From: Oceanospirillaceae bacterium
Lineage (GTDB): Bacteria; Pseudomonadota; Gammaproteobacteria; Pseudomonadales; Oceanobacteraceae
Direction of reading: 5' to 3'
Assembly: GCA_024234265.1 (NCBI GenBank)
Contig: JACKOM010000005.1
Location: forward strand, 62,001 to 126,000
Length of the DNA: 64,000 nucleotides
This document shows, piece after piece, positions 44,152 to 52,735 of this stretch; the first letter of the stretch is position 1; every line of letters starts with the position of its first letter. The translations under genes and the position numbers were made by a program. The notes beneath the pieces are model-generated. The model was given only the letters and a program-made list of their open reading frames with translations, did no database searches and was not told the DNA's origin.

Positions 44152-44190
44152 CCTATAGGTTTATAGGTTGCAGACTATAAGCTTATAGTC
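44152..44190. promoter_or_regulatory. Paired palindromic operators for the TetR gene
   Basis: CCTATA-GGTT-TATAGG (44152-44167) and the perfect 18-mer GACTATAAGCTTATAGTC (44173-44190) share the core CTATA-N4-TATAG. Their centres are 22 bp apart, about two helical turns, so two dimers could bind the same face. They lie just upstream of the TetR start. Confidence 0.7.
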
Positions 44191-44258
44191 TCGATGCTGG
44201 CAAGCGTGGGGGCACAATCTCAGGTAAACTAAGCGCATTTCGGAATTTGGGTGGTGCC

Positions 44259-45095
44259 ATGGCTGCAATCGGACGTACAAATTGCCTGCAGGTTGTTAAG
44301 CAGATTGAAATCGGAATTTTCCTTGATGGCGGGCCGGAGGGTGAAATTCTGTTGCCGCGCCGTTATGTGCCTGAACCTGCGCCGCAGATTGGCGAATTCA
44401 TGAATGTGTTTGTTTATCTTGATTCTGAAGATCGCCCGATTGCCACCACCCAGCGCCCGCGGGTGGAAGTGGGGCAGTTTGCCAGCCTGAAAGTTAAAGA
44501 AATTAACCAGACGGGTATTTTCCTCGATTGGGGTTTGCCGAAGGATTTAATGCTGCCTTATTCTGAGCGCAAGCGCCCCATGGAAGTGGGTAAATCCTAT
44601 GTGGTGTATGTGTATGTTGATCAGCATACCCATCGCCCGGTGGCGACGGCGCGCTTGGATCGTCATCTGGATTTAGTGCCGGCGAAATATAAACAAGGTG
44701 AAGAAGTTGATGTGCTGGTGGCTGAGCGCACGGATCTCGGTTTTAAGGTAATTATTAATCACCAGCACTGGGGGTTGTTGCATCATCACACTTTGTTTAA
44801 GGATGTGCGTATCGGCCAGCGTGAGCGTGGTTTTATTCAGCAGGTTCGCGCCGATGGCAAAATTGATATCTCCCTGCAATTGCAGGGTAAAGTGGGGGCG
44901 CAGAATTTAAGTGATGATATTCTTGCGAAGTTGCGTGCCGCCGGTGGTAGTTTGCCTTTCAGCGATAAAAGTAATGCAGATGAAATTGTCGCGGCCTTTG
45001 GGGTGAGTAAAGGCAACTTCAAAAAGGCGATTGGTGGTTTGTATAAAAAGGGGCAGATTGCGATTTTTGATGATCGCATCGAGCTGGTTAAATAA
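44259..45095 (+). CDS. cvfB: S1-domain RNA-binding protein, CvfB/YitL family
   Basis: 278 aa from ATG 44259. Three S1-like beta-barrel repeats: CLQVVKQIEIGIFLDGG, ASLKVKEINQTGIFLDWG and DVLVAERTDLGFKVIIN, followed by a C-terminal winged helix (SNADEIVAAFGVSKGNFKKAIGGLYKKGQIAI). Staphylococcal CvfB affects virulence gene expression through RNA; the gammaproteobacterial role is unclear. It ends at a bidirectional terminator. Confidence 0.9.
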   Translation: MAAIGRTNCLQVVKQIEIGIFLDGGPEGEILLPRRYVPEPAPQIGEFMNVFVYLDSEDRPIATTQRPRVEVGQFASLKVKEINQTGIFLDWGLPKDLMLPYSERKRPMEVGKSYVVYVYVDQHTHRPVATARLDRHLDLVPAKYKQGEEVDVLVAERTDLGFKVIINHQHWGLLHHHTLFKDVRIGQRERGFIQQVRADGKIDISLQLQGKVGAQNLSDDILAKLRAAGGSLPFSDKSNADEIVAAFGVSKGNFKKAIGGLYKKGQIAIFDDRIELVK

Positions 45096-45144
45096 TGTTC
45101 GTGCTGCTTTGTTTGTATTATCGCTGTAAGTGATTTTCTGAAAT

Positions 45145-45176
45145 AAAAAAAACGCCGCTGATGCGGCGTTTTTTTA
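45145..45176 (+). terminator. Intrinsic terminator between cvfB and the antiporter gene
   Basis: AACGCCGC (45151-45158), loop TGAT, GCGGCGTT (45163-45170), T-run to 45175, A-run upstream. It lies between convergent genes and can serve both. Confidence 0.9.
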
Positions 45177-45188
45177 TGGGGTTAACAA

Positions 45189-47033
45189 TCAGATAAAACT
45201 GGGTTCACCCTGGGGTTTGTTGTTTGTATCTTTGGCCGGTACTGGCTCGGGTGAAATTAAGGCGATCACTGTCCAGCCAGCTTTTGGGGTTATTTTTTCC
45301 GATTCATGGAAAACATGGCAATAACCCTGTTCGTCAATTGCAAATAAGGGCAGGCTGCGCTGGCCGTATTGCTCTTTGTAATTTTCAAACGAAAAGCTCT
45401 CGGAAATATTGGTTTTTTTAACCAGGGCTTTTTTTGCGCGCAGGCTGGCTAATTTGGAGTAGGTAATGCCCTCTGCAAATAACCCCAGGGTTTGGTTGTA
45501 ACTCTCCGATAATTGGTGGCTGGCGCGGGCTTCGTTTTCACCGCCTAGGCCAAATACCTTGCCGCTGCCAAACCAATCCAGAAAATGCATGCTGACCACA
45601 GGATTTAATTGTTTGTAAGGGGATAACACCAGCAGGCGACCAATGCCGGTTAAATCGACGTGGTTGGTGGCGTGCTCCGAGGCGGGGTTGCCAAAATAAA
45701 CCGGCAGGCCTTCCATGCGTGCAAGGCGCAGGTTTTCCCAGTTAGTGTCGGCCATACGTACTTTAATGTCTTGCTCGGTGAGCATTTTGGCGATGGCGCG
45801 GGCGGTGTCGTTCGCCCCAAAAATTAAAAAGCCCTGCGCCGGTGGTTCTTGCAGGCCAAGCCCCATGGCAAGGTATTTTGCGCTGAGGCTTTGTAATACC
45901 ACTGTGGTGATGATCACCATAAATACCATGGGAATTAAAATTGAGGCATGTTGCCAGCCAAGATCACCGAGTTTAATGGCAAATAACGCAGATACTGCAG
46001 CAGCGACTATGCCCCGCGGGGCTATCCAGGAAATTAACAGTTTTTCTTTCCAATTGAGATCAAGCCCTGTAGCTGACAGCCATACACTGGCGGGGCGCGC
46101 TATAAAAATAATCACCACCAATAGGGCGATCATCGGCAGGCCAAGTTCTAAAAAAGTACTCAAATCGAGGCGCGCCGCAAGCAAAATAAATAAGGCGGAA
46201 ATTAATAAAACGCTGAGGGATTCTTTAAATTCCAGAATGCCGTCGATGTCGAGCTTGCGGCTGTTGGCCATCACCATACCCATGACGGTAACGGTCAGCA
46301 GGCCGGATTCGTGTTCAATAAAATTCGACATGGCGTAAACCCCCAGCATAAAAGTCAGGGTTGCCGGATTTTGCAGGTAGTGGGGCAGCCAGCTGCGGGT
46401 CAGGGCTTCAGTGAGAATTTTTGCTGCGGCCCAGCCAAAGCCAAAACCGATGAACAAGGTAGTGCCAAATGCTTGCAGGGTATTGAGCAGGGCAGTATCG
46501 CGGCTGGAGATAATAAATTCATACACCACAACCGCCAGCAGGGCGCCAATCGGGTCGATGATGATACCTTCCCAGCGCAGTATGTTGGCGATTTTGGCGC
46601 TGGGTTTTACCGAACGCAGCATGGGCACAATCACTGTTGGGCCGGTCACCACAACCAATGCGCCAAACAGGGCGGAGATGCGCCAGTCGGTGCCCATCAG
46701 CAGATAGGTGGCAAGGCCGATAATCACAAAGGTGACAACTACGCCAATGCTCACCAGATTGCGCACCATGGCACCGTGCCCCTGTATTTGCTTGAATTCC
46801 AGGGTCAGGCTGCCTTCGAATAAAATAATCGCAACCGCTAAGGAGACCACGGGGAATAACAAGTCACCGAATAATTGATCCGGATTGAGTATGTGAAATC
46901 CCGGCCCGACTAATAAACCGCAAATGAGCAGCGGTAAAATGGCGGGAATTTTAATGCGCCAGGCTAACCATTGGCATAAGAGTGATAAAACGCCGATGCT
47001 GGCCAGTAGTGATAGGGCGCTCATGTTCGCCAT
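45189..47033 (-). CDS. Monovalent cation:proton antiporter, CPA1/NhaP type with TrkA-N domain
   Basis: 614 aa from ATG 47033 (AAGGA 7 nt upstream; the start at 47060 is weaker). About 12 membrane helices are visible in the first 400 residues, with the exchange motif region VVVTGPTVIVPML and EGIIIDPIGALLAVVVYE. A cytosolic regulatory part follows with a Rossmann/TrkA-N-like fold (FLIFGANDTARAIAKMLTEQ). It probably exchanges Na+ or K+ for protons for pH or osmotic control. The ion cannot be decided from sequence. Confidence 0.88.
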   Translation of the reverse strand: MANMSALSLLASIGVLSLLCQWLAWRIKIPAILPLLICGLLVGPGFHILNPDQLFGDLLFPVVSLAVAIILFEGSLTLEFKQIQGHGAMVRNLVSIGVVVTFVIIGLATYLLMGTDWRISALFGALVVVTGPTVIVPMLRSVKPSAKIANILRWEGIIIDPIGALLAVVVYEFIISSRDTALLNTLQAFGTTLFIGFGFGWAAAKILTEALTRSWLPHYLQNPATLTFMLGVYAMSNFIEHESGLLTVTVMGMVMANSRKLDIDGILEFKESLSVLLISALFILLAARLDLSTFLELGLPMIALLVVIIFIARPASVWLSATGLDLNWKEKLLISWIAPRGIVAAAVSALFAIKLGDLGWQHASILIPMVFMVIITTVVLQSLSAKYLAMGLGLQEPPAQGFLIFGANDTARAIAKMLTEQDIKVRMADTNWENLRLARMEGLPVYFGNPASEHATNHVDLTGIGRLLVLSPYKQLNPVVSMHFLDWFGSGKVFGLGGENEARASHQLSESYNQTLGLFAEGITYSKLASLRAKKALVKKTNISESFSFENYKEQYGQRSLPLFAIDEQGYCHVFHESEKITPKAGWTVIALISPEPVPAKDTNNKPQGEPSFI

Positions 47034-47184
47034 GGGTATTCCTTTGTTGTCACGCGGCACTCACTTTAACCCCTGGTGGCATCCTCTGCCAGTACAGGTG
47101 TATTTGCACAGGGGTGCAAAAACCTTGTTTATCAGGCTGTTAGCTAAAAGCTTGTCCTATGTCAGGGTCGTAATTCCGGTTTAA

Positions 47185-47198
47185 TTGATGCCTGTCAG
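47185..47198 (+). promoter_or_regulatory. Weak FNR/Anr-like half-conserved box upstream of napE
   Basis: TTGAT-GCCT-GTCAG has one perfect FNR half-site and one with three of five bases, 64 bp from the napE start. Position fits anaerobic activation of nap; the match is weak. Confidence 0.3.
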
Positions 47199-47261
47199 TT
47201 TCTGAATCTGAGATTTGTCCATTATTAATCCCAAGAATCAACGGGAATTATCGGAGGGTAT

Positions 47262-47420
47262 ATGGATAAGGTTGCAGACCAGAAACAGGAAGAGCTTAAA
47301 ACCTTTTTATTGCTCACCGTTGTCCTGGCACCTGTTTTATCCGTCATGGTGGTGGGTGGATATGGCCTGATGATCTGGATTTCCCAGATTCTGATGGGGC
47401 CACCGGGTACAGGTCTCTGA
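47262..47420 (+). CDS. napE: Periplasmic nitrate reductase small membrane subunit NapE
   Basis: 52 aa, too short for many gene finders. It begins MDKVADQKQEELKTFLLLTV, with a single membrane helix (FLLLTVVLAPVLSVMVVGGYGLMIW), and ends GPPGTGL. The size, charged N-terminus and position as first gene of a nap operon are those of NapE, whose role in the complex is not well defined. GGAGG at 47252-47256 precedes ATG 47262. It is 1 nt from napF. Confidence 0.88.
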   Translation: MDKVADQKQEELKTFLLLTVVLAPVLSVMVVGGYGLMIWISQILMGPPGTGL

Positions 47421-47421
47421 G

Positions 47422-47922
47422 ATGGATCTCGCGCGGCGCCGTTTTTTACAGGGCAGTGTACGTCAAGAGCAGGCGGTTAATCGTTTGCCCTGGCTGATTT
47501 CGCTGCAATGTATGCAGGATGCCTGCACCCGCTGCGGGGATTGCATCAGTGCCTGTCCGACCGGAGTTGTGCAAAAAGGTGAAGGTGGTTTTCCTGAGCT
47601 GAATTTCAGCCGCGCAGAATGCACCTTTTGCCATGCCTGTGTGGATGTGTGTGCCCAGCCTTTGTTCGATATGCAGGCTTCCCCCTGGAAAGTTTCCGCT
47701 GCTGTGCAGCCCTCCTGTCTTAATCAGCACGGGGTTTATTGCCGCAGTTGTCTGGATGTCTGTGACGTGCGTGCTTTAACGGTTGAGTTTGCCGGTCCGG
47801 GGCAGCAGCACATTTTACTGAATAACGATATTTGTAACGGCTGCGGGGCCTGTGCGGCTGTCTGCCCTGAGCATGCTATTTCAATTCAAAACCACGTTGG
47901 GGGAGATGCCCATGTCGGATGA
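47422..47922 (+). CDS. napF: Ferredoxin-type protein NapF
   Basis: 166 aa with several [4Fe-4S] motifs: CTRCGDCISACPTG, CTFCHACVDVC, CRSCLDVCDVRA and CNGCGACAAVCPEH. It starts MDLARRRFLQ, a Tat-like RR region, but NapF is cytoplasmic in E. coli, where it binds NapA and helps insert its iron-sulfur cluster. It overlaps napD by 11 nt. Confidence 0.92.
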   Translation: MDLARRRFLQGSVRQEQAVNRLPWLISLQCMQDACTRCGDCISACPTGVVQKGEGGFPELNFSRAECTFCHACVDVCAQPLFDMQASPWKVSAAVQPSCLNQHGVYCRSCLDVCDVRALTVEFAGPGQQHILLNNDICNGCGACAAVCPEHAISIQNHVGGDAHVG

Positions 47923-48151
47923 AATCCATATCACCAGTTTTGTGGTGTACATGAATCCAGCCAAAAAAGAGCAGGTATATCAGGGTTTGAACGCCATAAG
48001 CGGGCTGGAAGTTCATGGTGAAAGTCCGGATGGCAAGCTGGTGGTGACCCTGGAGTCCAGTACCAACAAAGCCATGCTCGATCAGATCGATTCCATTAAT
48101 GCGGTAGAGGGCGTGATTAACAGCGCGCTGGTTTACCACGAAGTTGCTTAA
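47912..48151 (+). CDS. napD: NapA chaperone NapD
   Basis: 79 aa from ATG 47912; the ATG at 47906 is too close to the GGGGGAG ribosome site. It begins MSDEIHITSFVVYMNP and has the NapD ferredoxin-like fold pattern (GLEVHGESPDGKLVVTLE, AVEGVINSALVYH). NapD binds the Tat signal of NapA and delays export until cofactors are loaded. It overlaps the napF end and is 20 nt from napA. Confidence 0.93.
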   Translation: MSDEIHITSFVVYMNPAKKEQVYQGLNAISGLEVHGESPDGKLVVTLESSTNKAMLDQIDSINAVEGVINSALVYHEVA

Positions 48152-48171
48152 TTGCCGGTGAGAGAGACTCT

Positions 48172-50664
48172 ATGAAACTAACTCGACGCACATTTATAAA
48201 ATCCCAAGCGGCAGCATCAGCAGCGATGGCTGCGGGTATCAGCTTGCCGAGCATGGCGAGCAATATCATCACCAAATCAGAAGACCGGGCGATTACCTGG
48301 GACAAGGCTCCGTGCCGTTTCTGCGGTACCGGCTGCAGCGTACTGGTAGGTACCCAGGATGGCCGTGTGGTAGCAACCCAGGGTGACCCGGATGCTCCGG
48401 TTAACAAAGGTCTGAACTGCATCAAGGGTTATTTCCTGTCCAAAATTATGTACGGCCATGACCGTCTGACCACGCCGCTGCTGCGTATGAAAGATGGTAA
48501 ATACGCCAAAGACGGTGAGTTCACCCCGGTTTCCTGGGATCGCGCCTTCGATGAAATGGCCCTGCAATTTAAAAAGACCATGAAAGAAAAAGGCCCGACT
48601 GCCGTAGGTATGTTCGGTTCTGGTCAGTGGACCGTATGGGAAGGTTATGCCGCTGCCAAGTTGCTGAAAGCCGGTTTCCGCAGTAACAACATCGACCCTA
48701 ACGCCCGTCACTGTATGGCGTCTGCGGTGGGTGGTTTCATGCGTACTTTTGGTATGGATGAACCTATGGGGTGTTACGATGACCTCGAGCAGGCCGATGC
48801 ATTTGTGCTGTGGGGTTCCAACATGGCAGAGATGCACCCCATTCTGTGGAGTCGCCTGACAGATCGCCGTTTAAGTGCGCCCCATGTGAAAGTGGCTGTG
48901 CTGTCTACCTTTGAACACCGTAGTTTTGAGCTGGCGGATATTCCTGCCATTTTCACCCCGCAAACCGACCTGGCGATGCTCAACTTCATTGCGAATTACA
49001 TCATCCAGAACAATGCGGTGGATAAAGACTTTATCGCCAAACACGTGAATTTCCGCAAAGGTGCTACTGATATCGGTTATGGCCTGCGTCCGACTCACCC
49101 ATTGCAGCAGGCGGCCAAAAACCCTGACAGCGGTGATTCCGAACCAATGTCGTTTGAGGAATTCGCTAAATACGTCAGCACCTATGATGTGAAGTCCGTT
49201 TCCAAGCTCTCCGGTGTACCGGAAGATGCCCTGATCAAACTGGCAAAACTCTATGCTGATCCAAAAGTGAACGTGGTGTCCTACTGGACCATGGGTTTCA
49301 ACCAGCATACCCGTGGCGTGTGGGCGAACAACCTGGTGTATAACATCCACCTGCTGACCGGCAAAATCTCTAAACCCGGTTGCGGCCCATTCTCCCTGAC
49401 TGGCCAGCCATCTGCCTGTGGTACTGCCCGTGAGGTAGGGACATTCTCCCACCGTCTGCCAGCGGATATGGAAGTTAAAAATCCCAAACACCGCGAAATT
49501 GCAGAGAAAATCTGGAAATTACCCGAAGGCACTATTCCGGAAAAACCCGGTTACCACGCCGTATTGCAAAACCGCATGCTCAAAGACGGCAAACTCAATG
49601 CCTACTGGGTGATGTGTAATAACAATATGCAGACTGCGGCCAACATGGACGAAGAAACCTTCCCCGGTTACCGCAACCCTGACAATTTTATCGTGGTGTC
49701 AGACCCATACCCAACCGTGACTGCCCAAGCCGCTGACCTGGTGCTGCCAACCGCCATGTGGGTGGAAAAAGAAGGTGCCTACGGTAACGCTGAACGCCGT
49801 ACCCAGTTCTGGTACCAGCAGGTAAAAGCACCGGGTGAAGCTAAGTCTGACCTGTGGCAGATCATGGAATTTTCCAAACGCTTCAAAATGGAAGAAGTAT
49901 GGTCTGCTGATTTACTGGCAAAAGCACCGCAATACAAAGGTAAAACCATGTATGACGTGCTGTTCCGCAACGGTCAGGTGGATAAATACACCCTTAAAGA
50001 AGTGCCTAAAGACAAACTCAACGATGAAGCTAAAGATTTTGGTTTCTACGTGCAAAAAGGTCTGTTTGAAGAATACGCCTCATTTGGCCGTGGCCATGGC
50101 CACGATCTGGCACCGTTTGATATGTACCACAAAGCCCGCGGTCTGCGCTGGCCTGTGGTGGATGGCAAAGAAACCCTGTGGCGTTACCGCGAAGGTTTTG
50201 ACCCCTATGTTGAAACCGGCAGTGCGGTGCAGTTCTACGGTAAACCCGATAAAAAAGCGGTTGTATTTGCGCTGCCCTATGAGCCAGCTGCGGAAAGCCC
50301 CGATAAAGAATACGACCTGTGGTTATCTACCGGCCGTGTACTAGAGCACTGGCACTCAGGCACCATGACCCGCCGCGTGCCAGAGCTGTACCGTGCGGTG
50401 CCTGATGCCGTGGTATTTATGCACCCAGATGATGCTACCGCCCGTGGTTTACGTCGTGGTGATGAAGTGAAGGTGGTTTCCCGTCGTGGCGAAATGGTCA
50501 GCCGGATTGAAACCCGTGGTCGTAACAAACCACCAAAAGGTCTGATTTTCATTCCTTTCTTCGACGCAAAACAGTTGGTGAATAAATTGACCCTGGATGC
50601 AACCGATCCTCTGTCAAAAGAAACCGACTACAAAAAATGCGCTGTTAAAGTTGTGAAAGTGTAA
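48172..50664 (+). CDS. napA: Periplasmic nitrate reductase catalytic subunit NapA
   Basis: 830 aa, matching E. coli NapA (828). The Tat signal MKLTRRTFIKSQAAASAAM ends near residue 29. The [4Fe-4S] cysteines are C48, C51, C55 and one near 83 (CRFCGTGC...NCIKG). The molybdenum-ligating Cys lies in NARHCMASAVGG near residue 181. It reduces nitrate to nitrite in the periplasm with bis-MGD. Codon usage is strongly biased, indicating high expression. It is preceded by the AGAGAGAC purine stretch and lies between napD and napG. Confidence 0.97.
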   Translation: MKLTRRTFIKSQAAASAAMAAGISLPSMASNIITKSEDRAITWDKAPCRFCGTGCSVLVGTQDGRVVATQGDPDAPVNKGLNCIKGYFLSKIMYGHDRLTTPLLRMKDGKYAKDGEFTPVSWDRAFDEMALQFKKTMKEKGPTAVGMFGSGQWTVWEGYAAAKLLKAGFRSNNIDPNARHCMASAVGGFMRTFGMDEPMGCYDDLEQADAFVLWGSNMAEMHPILWSRLTDRRLSAPHVKVAVLSTFEHRSFELADIPAIFTPQTDLAMLNFIANYIIQNNAVDKDFIAKHVNFRKGATDIGYGLRPTHPLQQAAKNPDSGDSEPMSFEEFAKYVSTYDVKSVSKLSGVPEDALIKLAKLYADPKVNVVSYWTMGFNQHTRGVWANNLVYNIHLLTGKISKPGCGPFSLTGQPSACGTAREVGTFSHRLPADMEVKNPKHREIAEKIWKLPEGTIPEKPGYHAVLQNRMLKDGKLNAYWVMCNNNMQTAANMDEETFPGYRNPDNFIVVSDPYPTVTAQAADLVLPTAMWVEKEGAYGNAERRTQFWYQQVKAPGEAKSDLWQIMEFSKRFKMEEVWSADLLAKAPQYKGKTMYDVLFRNGQVDKYTLKEVPKDKLNDEAKDFGFYVQKGLFEEYASFGRGHGHDLAPFDMYHKARGLRWPVVDGKETLWRYREGFDPYVETGSAVQFYGKPDKKAVVFALPYEPAAESPDKEYDLWLSTGRVLEHWHSGTMTRRVPELYRAVPDAVVFMHPDDATARGLRRGDEVKVVSRRGEMVSRIETRGRNKPPKGLIFIPFFDAKQLVNKLTLDATDPLSKETDYKKCAVKVVKV

Positions 50665-50675
50665 GGTTGGTAAAC

Positions 50676-51425
50676 GTGAAGCCCGTGTCACAAATGCTTG
50701 TTAATCGCCGCCAGTTTTTACTGGATTCCGGTAAGACCGCCTGTGCGGCGGGTCTGCTGGCCGGTGGTGTGCTGGCCTACAGCAAAAGCAATTGTGCATT
50801 GGCTTCACAGGCATTACGTCCTCCGGCGGCTTTGCCGGAGGAAGATTTTTTAGCGGCGTGCCTGCGCTGCGGTTTATGTGTGCAGGCTTGCCCTTACGAT
50901 ACTCTCAAGCTCGCCCGTCCATTTGATGATGCCCCTACAGGTACGCCATTTTTTACTGCCCGCAAAGTGGCCTGTGAAATGTGCGATGACATTCCCTGTG
51001 CCAAAGCCTGCCCCAGTGGTGCATTGGATAATCACATTGAAAATATCAATGACGCGCGTATGGGGGTGGCGGTGCTGATCGATCATCAGCATTGTCTGAA
51101 TTATCTCGGTTTGCGTTGTGATGTGTGTTATCGGGTGTGCCCGCTGATTGATGAGGCGATCAACCTGGAGCTGCAACACAATGCCCGCACCGGCAAACAT
51201 GCGTTTTTTCTGCCGGTGGTTAACAGTGATGTGTGTACCGGTTGTGGCAAATGCGAGCAGGCCTGTGTAATGGAAAAGGCCGCAATCAAAGTGCTGCCGC
51301 GCGATATTGCTGTGGCTAAAGGTGGCGAACATTACCAGCTTGGCTGGGAAGAAAAAGCCGCCGCGGGTGAATCCCTGGTGCCTAATGAGCTGGTCTTGCC
51401 TGTGCGCCGTCCGGAGGGTTTATGA
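50676..51425 (+). CDS. napG: Quinol-to-NapB electron transfer ferredoxin NapG
   Basis: 249 aa from GTG 50676, with TAAGGT 8 nt upstream; ATG 50694 is an alternative. The Tat motif is NRRQFLLDSGKTACAAGL. Four cysteine clusters: CLRCGLCVQACPYD, CEMCDDIPCAKACPSGA, CDVCYRVCPLID and CTGCGKCEQACVMEKAA. NapG receives electrons from NapH and passes them to NapB/NapA in the periplasm. It overlaps napH by ATGA. Confidence 0.94.
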   Translation: MKPVSQMLVNRRQFLLDSGKTACAAGLLAGGVLAYSKSNCALASQALRPPAALPEEDFLAACLRCGLCVQACPYDTLKLARPFDDAPTGTPFFTARKVACEMCDDIPCAKACPSGALDNHIENINDARMGVAVLIDHQHCLNYLGLRCDVCYRVCPLIDEAINLELQHNARTGKHAFFLPVVNSDVCTGCGKCEQACVMEKAAIKVLPRDIAVAKGGEHYQLGWEEKAAAGESLVPNELVLPVRRPEGL

Positions 51426-52288
51426 ACCAAATCCCTCTGCACAATATTGATGTATCACGCGGCTTTTTTGTTCGTAATCGTTTTTTAATTTTACGCCGCA
51501 TGGTGCAAACAGGTGTGTTGGCTCTGTTTTTAATCGGGCCTTTATTTTCTGTGTGGATTTTGCGCGGCAATTTATCCAGCTCTTTGCTGCTTGATACCGT
51601 GCCGATGACGGATGTCTTTTCATTTTTACAAATGTTGTTGGCGGGGCATTGGCCTGAATTAAGTGCTCTGCTGGGCGTACTGGTGGTGGCTGGGTTTTAT
51701 GTGTTTGCAGGCGGGCGCACCTATTGTGCATGGGTTTGTCCGGTTAATCCTGTGACGGATCTGGCGGCCTGGATGCGCGAAAAATTAGCCATCAAACAAC
51801 ATATGCGCATCAGTCGTCAGTTCCGTGTGTGGGTGTTGCTGGCGGTATTAGTTGCCACACTCATCAGTGGCAGCATTGTTTATGAATATGTAAATCCGAT
51901 CAGTCATGCCTATCGTCTGGTGATTTTTGCATCCTTTGGCAGCGTCTGGTTTGTGGTGGCAGTGTTTTTATTTGATTTATTAATTAGTCGGCGTGGCTGG
52001 TGTGGGTATGTATGCCCAGCGGGTGTGGTTTATGCGCAGCTGGGTAAATTAAGCCCGCTTAAAGTAGCGGCCCTTGATCGGCAGCAATGCGACGATTGTA
52101 TGGATTGTTATAAAGTCTGCCCTGAGCCGCAGGTAATAAAACCTGCGTTAAAAGGGGAGGCCGGGGGCGTTAGCCCTGTCATTTCAGATAGCGCTTGTAC
52201 CCTGTGTGGGCGCTGCATTGATGTGTGCGATCAGCACGTCTTTTCTTTCAGTTCACGGTTTGCCCAAATGGCGGAGAAATCATTATGA
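51422..52288 (+). CDS. napH: Membrane ferredoxin NapH
   Basis: 288 aa with four membrane helices (near residues 25-48, 75-95, 135-155 and 170-190) and the CAWVCPVNP / CGYVCPAGV cysteine motifs typical of NapH/NosR-type proteins. Two C-terminal [4Fe-4S] sites follow: CDDCMDCYKVCPEP and CTLCGRCIDVCDQH. It oxidises ubiquinol or menaquinol and hands electrons to NapG. ATGA overlaps exist at both ends. Confidence 0.94.
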   Translation: MNQIPLHNIDVSRGFFVRNRFLILRRMVQTGVLALFLIGPLFSVWILRGNLSSSLLLDTVPMTDVFSFLQMLLAGHWPELSALLGVLVVAGFYVFAGGRTYCAWVCPVNPVTDLAAWMREKLAIKQHMRISRQFRVWVLLAVLVATLISGSIVYEYVNPISHAYRLVIFASFGSVWFVVAVFLFDLLISRRGWCGYVCPAGVVYAQLGKLSPLKVAALDRQQCDDCMDCYKVCPEPQVIKPALKGEAGGVSPVISDSACTLCGRCIDVCDQHVFSFSSRFAQMAEKSL

Positions 52289-52725
52289 AAAAAATAAGCC
52301 TTTTTGTATCTGCATTGTGCCTGGCATATTCAGTTAATGTGTTGGCAGCGGATACAGGAGTCATTTCTTTACGTAATGGCGCGTTGGAAGAAAATGCTCC
52401 GGCTGAAACAATGAAAGATTTTCCCAAACAAAATGATTCTGTGGGTATTAACTATGTGAATCAGCCGCCATTAATTCCCCACTCAATCCGCGATTACCGC
52501 ATCGATACCCGCAGCAATAAGTGCCTGAGCTGCCATAGTTTGAAAAATTTTAAAGCCATGAAAGCCACCAAAATCAGCACCACTCACTTTGTAAGCCGTG
52601 ATGGCGAAGTGCTGTCTGATGTATCTCCACGCCGTTATTTCTGCCTGCAGTGCCACGTGCCGCAGGTAGATGCAAAACCTCTGGTAGGTAACGATTTTAA
52701 ACCTGCTGGCGCTCTGGCGGAGTAA
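52285..52725 (+). CDS. napB: Periplasmic nitrate reductase dihaem cytochrome NapB
   Basis: 146 aa from ATG 52285 (overlapping the napH stop by ATGA). Signal peptide MKKISLFVSALCLAYSVNVLA. Two haem c sites: KCLSCHSLK near residue 80 and FCLQCHVPQ near 120; distal-ligand candidates are the conserved HSIRDYRID and HFVSRDGEV histidines. NapB transfers electrons from NapC and/or NapG to NapA. Confidence 0.95.
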   Translation: MKKISLFVSALCLAYSVNVLAADTGVISLRNGALEENAPAETMKDFPKQNDSVGINYVNQPPLIPHSIRDYRIDTRSNKCLSCHSLKNFKAMKATKISTTHFVSRDGEVLSDVSPRRYFCLQCHVPQVDAKPLVGNDFKPAGALAE

Positions 52726-52733
52726 GGGGGGGG
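52726..52733 (+). promoter_or_regulatory. Eight-G tract forming the napC ribosome-binding site
   Basis: A run of eight G directly follows the napB stop and ends 2 nt before ATG 52736. It must act as Shine-Dalgarno and could slip. Confidence 0.5.
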
Positions 52734-52735
52734 TT

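Noticed and set aside
48277..49491. Minus-strand frames of about 200 codons inside napA
   Set aside because: Antisense shadows of napA without family features.
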